DNA from: an uncultured Collinsella sp. | GTDB taxonomy: Bacteria; Actinomycetota; Coriobacteriia; Coriobacteriales; Coriobacteriaceae | Direction: 5' to 3' | DNA: 24,821 nt | NCBI GenBank assembly: GCA_900549535.1 | Contig: UROR01000020.1 | Location: 1 to 24,821, forward strand | In this document: in pieces, positions 15,646 through 23,300 of the stretch | How the letters are laid out: every line of letters begins with the position of its first letter | Numbering within the stretch: position 1 is the stretch's first letter | Translations under genes and position numbers: made by a program | The notes under the pieces: model-generated | What the model was told of the DNA's origin: nothing | The model's database searches: none | The model's input: only the letters and a program-made list of their open reading frames with translations

Positions 15646-16819
15646 AGCGGCTCCTTCCAAAGATCAGCGTGGCGGCGGCAACGAACAGCAGGGACATGAG
15701 GACGAGCGCGCCGGCGCGAACGGCAAACGGCCCCAGGTCCTCAAAGAAATACAGGCGATTGAACATGTCGCAGATGAGCTTGACGGGGTTGAGCCAGCAC
15801 TCGGCCGGGCAGGCGCGGGCGACGTCGTCGGCAAGCGCCATCGCCGGCTCGCCGTAGAGGCCGGCGAACAGGGCGCACGTGGTGGCAAAGCCCGTGAGGG
15901 TGCCCGACTTGGACGCCTTGCCACCCTTAACGGGAAGCGTGCCCACAAAGAGCCCCAGGCCCGTGGCGGCTAGCGCGGATGCAGCACCGCCCAGCAGGCA
16001 CAGCCCCTCGCGCCCGCCAAAGTCGACGCCAACGACTAGGCGCACGTAGCCAATCGCAACCGCCATCGAGGCAAAGGAAACCAGCCACGAGCCGACAAAG
16101 ATGCCGGCTAGCGACGCCGTCTTGGAAAGGCCACCCACGCAGCGGCGCGCGCCAAGGCCCGACAGATTGGGCTGCAGGTCGACGACGCTCAAAGCGGCAA
16201 ACTCGGCAGACATCATCGCGACCAGGCCAAAGAGCGCGTAGTAGTAAATGGTCGTGCCGTCGGGCGTGGTGCGCGTCAGGCTTACGCGGCGGGTGCCGCC
16301 CTCGAGCGACAGGGCGCGCGCAACCGCCTCTTGGTCGGCGAGCGCCGCCGGGTTGTCCTGGGCAATCTGGGACATGAGCTCGGCATTTTGTGTATACGAG
16401 CTTGCCACCGTCTCCAGGATGCTGCGATCGGTGAGCACCGATGATGCGCGCGAGCTGTCGTAGCTCGATAGCAGTGTGAGCTTGGGTACGCCTGCGTCGT
16501 CGACCGTATAGATGCCCGCAACCTCGCCGGCCTTAAGCGCACGGTTCGCATCGGCTGCGTCGTCGAGCTCGTGGATCTCGAGCAGCTGATCGTCGCCTTC
16601 CTTGGCAAGCGACGTCGCCACGCCCTTAAAGGTCGAGGCGTCCCAGACCTCATCCGCTACGACGGCCACCGGCACGGGGTCGATCTTGCCGTCGGAGCTG
16701 AGGTTCGCAAACATAAACATGAACATCGTGGAAAGCGCGATGGGAAAGAGAGCGCCCCAGACCCACGTGCTCGGCCGGCGCAGCAGTGTCTTGACCGTAG
16801 TGATGATGGTGTTGAACAT
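15632..16819 (-). CDS. ABC-2 type transporter permease
   Basis: The 395-residue paralogue of the next gene has one helix at about 18-40, a long extracytoplasmic region (about 45-190) and six helices between about 195 and 390. Near the end is CWLNPVKLICDMFNRLYFFED, which corresponds to the WVNDAIG segment of its partner. Both fit ABC-2 permeases. The gene begins nine bases after the ATPase stop and overlaps its paralogue by 14 bases, so all three form one operon. The substrate cannot be read from the sequence. Confidence 0.9.
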   Translation of the reverse strand: MFNTIITTVKTLLRRPSTWVWGALFPIALSTMFMFMFANLSSDGKIDPVPVAVVADEVWDASTFKGVATSLAKEGDDQLLEIHELDDAADANRALKAGEVAGIYTVDDAGVPKLTLLSSYDSSRASSVLTDRSILETVASSYTQNAELMSQIAQDNPAALADQEAVARALSLEGGTRRVSLTRTTPDGTTIYYYALFGLVAMMSAEFAALSVVDLQPNLSGLGARRCVGGLSKTASLAGIFVGSWLVSFASMAVAIGYVRLVVGVDFGGREGLCLLGGAASALAATGLGLFVGTLPVKGGKASKSGTLTGFATTCALFAGLYGEPAMALADDVARACPAECWLNPVKLICDMFNRLYFFEDLGPFAVRAGALVLMSLLFVAAATLIFGRSRYEHL

Positions 16820-16828
16820 GACCGCCCC

Positions 16829-17767
16829 CTAGTCGCGCAGCTCGCGGCCGGTGATCTCGAGGAACACGTCGTTGAGGGTCGGCGGTTCGGAATAAATGCG
16901 GCCGAGCGCCACGTCATGCGAGCGCAGCGCATCGAGAATGTCCGTCAGGTTATGCGGGCTCGCCTCGCACGAAAACGTGAGCTGGCCCGCCGTCGCCGAC
17001 AGGTCCAGGACATGCGGCAGGCTCGCGACGGCACCGAGCGCCGCGCTCGGCACCTCGCCGACCTCGATCACGATCTTCTCGCCCATCTGAATCATGCGCT
17101 TGAGTTCGTCGTTGGTGCCCTGCGCCAGCACGCGCCCGCCGTCCATGATCATGATGCGGCTGCAGATCTGCTCGACTTCCTCCATATAATGGCTGGTATA
17201 CACCACCGTGGCGCCCTCGTCGCGCAGGCGGCAGATGCCCTCCAGGATGGCGTTGCGACTCTGCGGGTCGACCGCCACCGTGGGCTCGTCAAAGAAGATG
17301 AGCTCGGGCTTGTGCGCGATGCCGCAGGCGATGTTGAGGCGACGCGCCAGGCCGCCCGAGAGCTTACCGGGGCGGAACTTGGCAAAGTCGCCCAGCCCGA
17401 CAAAGTCGATCGCCTCGTCTACCAGCGCACGGCGGCGCTTGCGGTCGCTGACGTAAAGGCTGCAGAAATAGTCTATATTCTCGCGCACCGTAAGCTCGTC
17501 AAACACCGCCACCTGCTGCGGCACCACGCCGATGCGGCGCTTGAGGTCGTAGCGGGCGGGCGTCATGGGCTCGCCGAACAGCTCGATGGTGCCTTTGTCG
17601 TAGGCAAGTAGCTGCAAAATGCAGTTGATGGACGTGGTCTTGCCCGAGCCGTTGGGGCCCAGCAGGCCAAAGATCTCGCCGGGGGCGATGCTCAGGTTAA
17701 AGTGGTCGAGCGCAATAAGGTCGTCATAGCGCTTGACGAGGTTTTCGACGTGGACGATGTCTGTCAT
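16829..17767 (-). CDS. ABC-2 exporter ATP-binding protein (DrrA/NatA type)
   Basis: The 312-residue ATPase has Walker A GPNGSGKT (37-44), a Q-loop in VVPQQVAVFDELTVREN, signature LSGGLARRL with Leu at the usual Gln/Met position, Walker B LIFFDEPTVAVDP and H-loop YTSHYMEE. The extra C-terminal region of about 90 residues ending with PPTLNDVFLEITGRELRD is typical of the DrrA/CcmA class of drug and lipid exporters. The start is the ATG at 17767 with GAGGGG about eight bases before it; a longer in-frame extension to 17833 has no such support. It heads the exporter operon and lies divergent from the two-component genes. Confidence 0.94.
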   Translation of the reverse strand: MTDIVHVENLVKRYDDLIALDHFNLSIAPGEIFGLLGPNGSGKTTSINCILQLLAYDKGTIELFGEPMTPARYDLKRRIGVVPQQVAVFDELTVRENIDYFCSLYVSDRKRRRALVDEAIDFVGLGDFAKFRPGKLSGGLARRLNIACGIAHKPELIFFDEPTVAVDPQSRNAILEGICRLRDEGATVVYTSHYMEEVEQICSRIMIMDGGRVLAQGTNDELKRMIQMGEKIVIEVGEVPSAALGAVASLPHVLDLSATAGQLTFSCEASPHNLTDILDALRSHDVALGRIYSEPPTLNDVFLEITGRELRD

Positions 17768-17966
17768 GAGGCGGCCCCTCTGTTGCTTGCGGCCCGGTAC
17801 GATTGCATCATCGCAGGAGCGGACGGCGCGCACCAGTGAGCTTTGTCACGAGTGCGAGGGGGCGGAGGCGAAACCCCCGCTTGCGCGAGCGATCGACGAC
17901 GCTTTGCCGCGCGGGAGGAATGTCACGGTTGCGCCAGGCGGCCCCTCCACCACGCGCGGCTTCGCG

Positions 17967-17972
17967 TACAAT
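17967..17972 (+). promoter_or_regulatory. -10 box implying a leaderless histidine kinase mRNA
   Basis: TACAAT ends six bases before the histidine kinase ATG at 17979, so transcription would begin at or next to the A of the start codon. There is no Shine-Dalgarno-like sequence before this ATG, which also suits leaderless translation, common in Actinobacteria. No clear -35 is visible. In the rest of the 211-bp divergent region two copies of TGTCACG (about 17844 and 17921) are the only other notable pattern. Confidence 0.55.
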
Positions 17973-17978
17973 ACCCGT

Positions 17979-19124
17979 ATGAACAGGCTTTTCGACAAAT
18001 CGATCGTGCTGGCGTGCTGCATTGCGGCCGCCATGGGCCTTGCTGTGGACGCTCGCCTGGTCGCGGCGTTTTGCCTTGGAGTTATCGCCACCTCGCTGGC
18101 CGAGGTCGCGCAGGGAGAACGCACCCGTCGCGCCAGCGAGGCCGCAAGTTACGCTTACATCATCGCGGCCGTCTTCGTGCCGCCGTTTGTGCCGTTCGCA
18201 CCTCTCGCTCTCTATGACATCGCGCGGTGCGTGCGCCGTGAGCACGCCTGGGTCGCGCTGGGCATTGGCTCCGCTTTTGCCTTTGCGCTCGTCGCGGACC
18301 TTCGCGGCGGCGCGCTCACCACCCGAACACTGCTGCTAACCGCCATCCTTTCGGTCGCCGCCACGTTGCTGTCGCTGCGCACCGCGCAGCTGGAGCGCGA
18401 ACAGGAACGCATGCGCCGCACCCGCGACAAGCTGCAAGAACGCGCCCTGGCACTCGAGGCACGCAACCGCGACCTCGCCGACCGCCAGGACTACGAAGTC
18501 GAGCTCGCGACACTCGCCGAACGCGCCCGTATCGCGCGCGAGATCCACGATAACGTGGGCCACCAGCTCACGCGCGCCTCGCTTCAAGCCGAGGCCCTGC
18601 GCGTGGTCCATGCCGATGAGCCCGGCGTCGCCGCTGATTTCGCCGACGTCAAACGCACGGTTGACGAGGCGCTCCAGCTCGTGCGCGCCAGCGTCCACGC
18701 GCTCAACGACAATGCGACTGACCTCTCCGTGCAGCTCGAGCGCATTGTTGAAGGCGCGCGCTCGGACAGCGGCCCGCAGATTGAGCTTGAAGTTATGACC
18801 GAGCATGCGCCCGCAAACGTCGCGAACTGCTTTGCGGCGGTCCTGCGCGAGGCGCTCTCCAACACCATGCGCCACGCTTGCGCCCAGACCGTCACCGTAC
18901 GATGCATGGAGCATCCGTCGTTTTACCAGCTCATCGTTACCGACGATGGCGTGGGCGGGGTCCAAGCAATCGGCCGTGGCGCCGCGGGGGGCATGGGGCT
19001 CGCCTCCATGCGCGAGCGCATCGAGGCGCTTGGCGGCACCTTCACCGCCGGTCCGCGCGCCGGCGCCGGCGGCTGGCGCGTGTTTGCCACCGTTCCCAAA
19101 CAGCAAGGAGATGAGGACCGATGA
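17979..19124 (+). CDS. Two-component sensor histidine kinase (HisKA_3, NarL/LiaS type)
   Basis: The 381-residue kinase has four or five membrane helices in the first 135 residues and little extracytoplasmic sequence, so it probably senses something within or near the membrane. A coiled coil (about 136-180) leads to the HisKA_3 box REIHDNVGHQLT with phospho-acceptor His190. The HATPase domain (about 285-375) has the N box REALSNTMRHA, DDGVGG and GMGLASMRERIEALGG. The start at 17979 is chosen because the protein upstream of it in this frame looks non-coding and a -10 box fits a leaderless start. It overlaps the response regulator by four bases (ATGA) and is divergent from an ABC-2 exporter, the arrangement seen for exporter-regulating systems such as YvfTU. 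Confidence 0.92.
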   Translation: MNRLFDKSIVLACCIAAAMGLAVDARLVAAFCLGVIATSLAEVAQGERTRRASEAASYAYIIAAVFVPPFVPFAPLALYDIARCVRREHAWVALGIGSAFAFALVADLRGGALTTRTLLLTAILSVAATLLSLRTAQLEREQERMRRTRDKLQERALALEARNRDLADRQDYEVELATLAERARIAREIHDNVGHQLTRASLQAEALRVVHADEPGVAADFADVKRTVDEALQLVRASVHALNDNATDLSVQLERIVEGARSDSGPQIELEVMTEHAPANVANCFAAVLREALSNTMRHACAQTVTVRCMEHPSFYQLIVTDDGVGGVQAIGRGAAGGMGLASMRERIEALGGTFTAGPRAGAGGWRVFATVPKQQGDEDR

Positions 19125-19750
19125 GGCTCATCGTTGTCGACGACGACCGTTTGGTAGTCGATTCGCTCAAGATTATCCTGGGCGCCCAGCCGCAGATCGA
19201 GGTGGTTGGTACCGGCGCCAACGGCAACGACGCGGTTTCGCTCTACGCCGAACACGCACCCGACATCGCGCTGCTCGACATCCAGATGCCGGGGCGCGAC
19301 GGCCTTTCGGCGGCACGCGAGATCCTTGAGCGCAACCCTGCGGCACGCGTGGTGTTTCTGACGACATTCTCGGATGACGAGTACATTGTGTCGGCGCTCA
19401 AACTGGGCGCCCGCGGCTACCTGATCAAAACCGATGTCGCCGCCATTCCGCCAGCGTTGGCGCAGGTCATGGACGGCAAACGCGTGCTCGAGGGCAAGGC
19501 GATCGAAGATGTCGATTTTGATGGGGCGAACGCTGAGGCCGGTGCGACTCGCCGGCCCGCGGCCTTTGCCGGTCTGACCGACCGCGAGTTCGAAGTCGCC
19601 GAGCTCATCGCCCGCGGCCTCGATAACAAGGAGATTGCCGCCACGGCTTATATGGGAGAAGGCACGGTGCGCAACCACATCAGCTCAATCCTTGCCAAAA
19701 TGGGCCTGCGCAACCGCACCCAAATCGCCATCGCCTATCTGCGAGGCTAG
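19121..19750 (+). CDS. NarL/LuxR-family response regulator
   Basis: The 209-residue regulator has a receiver domain (1-118) with acidic residues Asp7-Asp9, phospho-acceptor Asp53 in LLDIQMPG, Thr81/82 and Lys103 in YLIKTD. A linker follows (about 120-148), then a LuxR-type helix-turn-helix (about 150-207; LTDREFEVAELIARGLDNKEIA, then GTVRNHISSILAKMGLRNRTQ). The ATG overlaps the kinase stop as ATGA, which ensures coupled translation. It likely binds DNA as a dimer after phosphorylation by the kinase. The adjacent exporter operon is the obvious candidate target; this is inferred from position only. Confidence 0.95.
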   Translation: MRLIVVDDDRLVVDSLKIILGAQPQIEVVGTGANGNDAVSLYAEHAPDIALLDIQMPGRDGLSAAREILERNPAARVVFLTTFSDDEYIVSALKLGARGYLIKTDVAAIPPALAQVMDGKRVLEGKAIEDVDFDGANAEAGATRRPAAFAGLTDREFEVAELIARGLDNKEIAATAYMGEGTVRNHISSILAKMGLRNRTQIAIAYLRG

Positions 19751-19781
19751 CCGCTGGCTGCCGCCAATTTGATGCCATTTC

Positions 19782-19933
19782 AAAACTATGCCGATTTACT
19801 ACGATGAACCGCATATCTCCGACCACGGCAAATTGCGCACTTACAAAACCGCAGGTAGAACACTTGCGATATTTGCAAAAATGCGGGTGTGGTCAGGAAT
19901 CTCGGATTCATCGTAGTAAACCGGCATAGTTTT
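19782..19933. repeat. Long palindromic element A (152 bp)
   Basis: Two arms of about 45 bases, AAAACTATGCCG...GACCAC at the left and the near-complement ending CATAGTTTT at the right, pair with few mismatches. They include a run of 14 identical bases (TTTACTACGATGAA). The central part contains ACAAAACCGCAGGTAGAAC (19843-19861), which recurs inverted in element B. It would fold into one long imperfect hairpin as RNA. No gene is present; short open frames across it are artefacts of the repeat. Confidence 0.85.
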
Positions 19934-19936
19934 GTT

Positions 19937-20003
19937 CGGGCGGCCCTGCACGAGTGTCTCCGCCAGCCTCGCGGGACCAAAATGATCCGTTTTCTTCCGC
20001 CCG
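19937..20003. other. Spacer between the two palindromic elements
   Basis: CGGGCGG (19937-19943) can pair with CCGCCCG (19997-20003), giving a weak third hairpin. The remainder (to 20025) has no recognisable gene or motif. Confidence 0.35.
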
Positions 20004-20025
20004 CGGAGATCGACTGACGGCGCCC

Positions 20026-20185
20026 GCCACGAAATCGGCCCATCTACTACGTTTGACTCGATACCCCTGACCATACCTTCGTTTTGAACAAAACCGCAGG
20101 CGTTCTACCTGCGGTTTTGTTTTCGCGCTTTTTGGCATGGTTGGGGGTAAGGGGCTAAACGTAGTAGATGGGCCGGTTTCGTGGC
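20026..20185. repeat. Long palindromic element B (160 bp)
   Basis: The left arm starts GCCACGAAATCGGCCCATC (20026 on) and the right arm ends with the near-complement GATGGGCCGGTTTCGTGGC (20167-20185). They match over about 45 bases, including GGCCCATCTACTACGTTT with no mismatch. Its centre is a terminator hairpin at 20088-20120. It is built like element A and shares its 19-base core in the opposite orientation. Confidence 0.85.
20088..20120 (+). terminator. Hairpin terminator inside element B
   Basis: A perfect 13-bp stem (ACAAAACCGCAGG with its complement at 20108-20120) and a 7-base loop, followed on the plus strand by TTTTCGCGCTTTTTGG. It could end transcripts running out of the two-component operon, 338 bp upstream. 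Confidence 0.7.
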
Positions 20186-20212
20186 AGGCCCTTCTCGCCT
20201 ACGCACAAAAGC

Positions 20213-20247
20213 GCCGCCACGGAGGAGGGAGATACCTCCGTGGCGGC
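20213..20247 (-). terminator. Rho-independent terminator of the surface-protein gene
   Basis: A perfect 13-bp stem (GCCGCCACGGAGG with its complement at 20235-20247) and a 9-base loop. On the minus strand it is followed by GCTTTTGTGCG. It lies about 80 bases past the stop of the surface-protein gene. Confidence 0.85.
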
Positions 20248-20287
20248 TGGGGCTGGGGGTGGGGCTATGTTCTGGCTCCCCGCCGGC

Positions 20288-20313
20288 CGCCCGGGGCCTT
20301 TTGGCCCCGGGCG
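20288..20313 (-). terminator. GC-rich hairpin directly after the surface-protein stop
   Basis: An 11-bp perfect stem (CGCCCGGGGCC) closed by a four-base loop lies 13 bases beyond the stop. It lacks a T-run, so it may protect the mRNA 3' end or work with the terminator at 20213. Confidence 0.6.
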
Positions 20314-20325
20314 CTGCCAGCGTGC

Positions 20326-23300
20326 CTAGCGCTTACGGATACCCCAGACCAGGGCACCGACACCGGCCATGGCAATAACAAATGCCATGAGCAGTGCGGC
20401 GGCCTGTTGGTCACCCGTGGTGGGCAGGAAACCCTTGACCGTCTTGACGATGTTCGTCACGGTCTTGGGCGTGCCGGGGTCGGGCGTCGGCACGGGCGTC
20501 TCGGGCTTCTTGTACGTGTTGTTGAACACGATACCCTCGACGCTCTTGTCGCCCTTGGTAAAGGCAACGTTCGCCTTGAGGTTGCCCTCGCCGTCATCGA
20601 CCACGTTGACGGTCACGGTAAAGACGGACTTGTCATAGGTCATACCGGCCTCGTCGCCCTTGACCTCGCTGATGGTGTAGACGTGCGTACCGGGCTCGTC
20701 GTACTCGAACTTGTCGAAGTTGATCTTGCCGTCGGCATCGTTGGTGACGGTGGACTCGATGCCCTCGCCAACGAGCTTAAAGCTGAACTCGTCCTTCTTG
20801 AGCTCGCGTCCCTCGAGCACCTTGATGGCGCCGATGGAGACCTGAGTGGGCATGGCGTGATACTTGTTGGTAAAGCCAGCCGACTCGGTGGTTCCCTCGA
20901 GCTTGTGCGTCGCGGTCAGCGTGCCATCGCCGTTGTCAGAGACGGTGGTCACGACGGTGTAGGTCGTACCGTCATAGGTGACGCCCTTGTACAGGCCGAG
21001 CGCGTTGGGGCAAGCCTCGCGCAGCGTGTACGTGTGCGTACCGGGTGCCTCGTAGCGGATCGGGCTCAGCGTAACGTTGCCGCTGGCGTCGTTGGTGCCG
21101 CTGGCGACAACGACGCCGTCCTCGAGCAGATCAAACGTGAACTCGCCAGCTGCAAGGTCGCGTCCGGTCAGACGCTTGACCGTCTTGACCTGATCGGTCA
21201 CGACAGAATCGGTAGGCGTCACGCTGTAGGTGTTGGTGAACGTAAAGTCCGCACCGTCGCCGCCGTCGCGCTTGACGCTCAGGTGCCCAGCGCCGTCGTC
21301 AGTCACGGTGTAGGAAACCTTGCGCGTGGCGTTGACGTCGTTGGTCACGCCAGAGGCGCTACCGGACTCGGTCACCGTGTAGGTAAAGGTGTGCGAGCGC
21401 GGGGCGGTGGGGGCTGCGGGCTCGGACTCGTCGCTGGGCTCGTCGGCGTTGACATCAGCGTCGGCGTCGGCCTCTTCAGCCTCTGCCTCGTCGGCCTCGG
21501 CCTCGTCAGCTTCGTCTGCCTCGGCCTTATCGGTCGCATCGTCCGTCACGCCCAGGGCGCGGTTGAGGTCCTCGAGCGTAAAGTGGATCTTGCCAAAGTC
21601 CACGTTGCCGGCCGCGTCGTTGGTTGCGGTCGCGCGCTCGGGCATCGGGGCGCCCGCCTCGTCAGCGGTCACGGTAAAGGTGAACTTGCCCGCAATGTCT
21701 GCCGGGGTCAGGCCCTCAGCTACCTGGAGCTTCTTGGTGCCAGCAAGCGCGGCATCAACGGCATCGGCGCCGTAAACGTTCTCGAACAAGGGTTGAATTC
21801 CGTCGTAGGCGGGCGTCGCCGTCAGAGTCCCGTCACCGTTGTCGACGACGATGACCTTAAAGCTAAAGCTCGGCTTTGCGGCGGTAATGCCCTTTGCTGC
21901 GAGCGGAGACGTGTACTCGAAGGCCGTGTAGTTGATGGTCCATGCAAGCTTGGCATCCGTGTCGGTACGGATGGCGCGGTTGGCGTTTACCAGGTCGGCG
22001 AGCATCTCGGTCGTGTAATGCAGAGCACCAAAACTCACTTGGCCGTTAACGTTGGTAACGCACGTACCCTCGATGGCTTCCGTCTCGCCCGCATAGGCGA
22101 TGCCAAAGTAGAACTCGCCGTCGGCCATCGGGCGACCGGTCAGGGTCTTGGCGGCAACGACCTGAGCAGCGGTGCCACCAGGTGCATCGGTCGTAGCGCT
22201 ATAGCTGTTGACGAACGGGACCACGGCGCTCTCGACCGCAGCCGCGCCGGTCTTGTACTCGGTCACCAGCGTGCCCTCGGGACCGCCGGAGACGGTCGTC
22301 GTGGCGGTGAGCGTACCGGCGGTGTCGTCGGCGATAGCGATCGTCACGGTGCGCTCGGCATCGTCGTAGGTGTAACCGGGCTGGCCGTCATTCTTCTCGG
22401 CAACGGTGTATGTAAAGGTCTTACCCGCGTCAGCCTGCGTAAACTTGACCTCATGGCCCGCCAGAATGTCAATCCGACCGACCGTTGCCTCTGCCGTCGC
22501 AGGGGACTTGTACACGTTGGCGCCCTCGTGCAGGCCGAGCGCGGTGGCAGAAGCCGCATCGGCGGGCGTCACGGTAAAGGTGAACTGGCCCTCGGTCATG
22601 GGGCGTCCGTAGAGGGTCTTGCTGAGCTTGAGACCGCCGGCCGCGGCGTAATCGAGCTCAGTGCGGTACGTGTTGGTAAAGCGTCCGTTTTCCTTCTTAG
22701 TGACGTTGGCGGTCAGGGTGCCATCGCTGTCCTCGGTCACGGTCACTTCGGCGGTTGCGACATGCGCGTCATACGTCATGCCGACCGTGCTGCCCGCGTT
22801 CTCGCGGATCTCGTACTTGTAGGTTCCGGCAGCCGTGTAGCGAATCTTGCCGAACTTGATTTCAGCGATGCCGTCCTTCGCGTCGCGCTTGCTCACGGTT
22901 ACGGTTGCAGGATCGGGCAGCGGGGTGCCGTCGGGGGCGGTGATGGTAAAGCTGAACTCGTCCCCATCCGTCCACTCGCGACCGTCGATGGCCTTGCTCA
23001 GACCAAAGTCGAGGTCTGCATCGGTCGGGGTCACGTTGTAGGCGTTCTCGAAGGTCGCAGCCGTGGCGTCCTTCGCGTCCTTCAGGACATGCTCCGCCTT
23101 GAGGGTGCCGTCGCCGTTGTCCGTGATGGTGGTCACGATGGTGAACTTGGCATCGCTGTAGGTGACGCCCTTGCCGGTGGTTCCGCCGTTGACCTCGCGC
23201 AGTGTGTAGGTGTGCTTGCCGGGTTTGTCGTACTTGTCGGCGCACATCGTGATCTTGCCGTCGGCGGCGTTGGTGCCGGTAGCGACGACCTCGCCGTCCT

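Noticed and set aside
17733..17978. N-terminal extension of the histidine kinase
   Set aside because: It overlaps the exporter ATPase start region, has no domain character, and the ATG at 17979 has a -10 box just before it.
19841..20138. Small minus-strand frames within the palindromic elements
   Set aside because: They read through repeat arms, have no ribosome-binding site and match no family; they follow from the repeat sequence.
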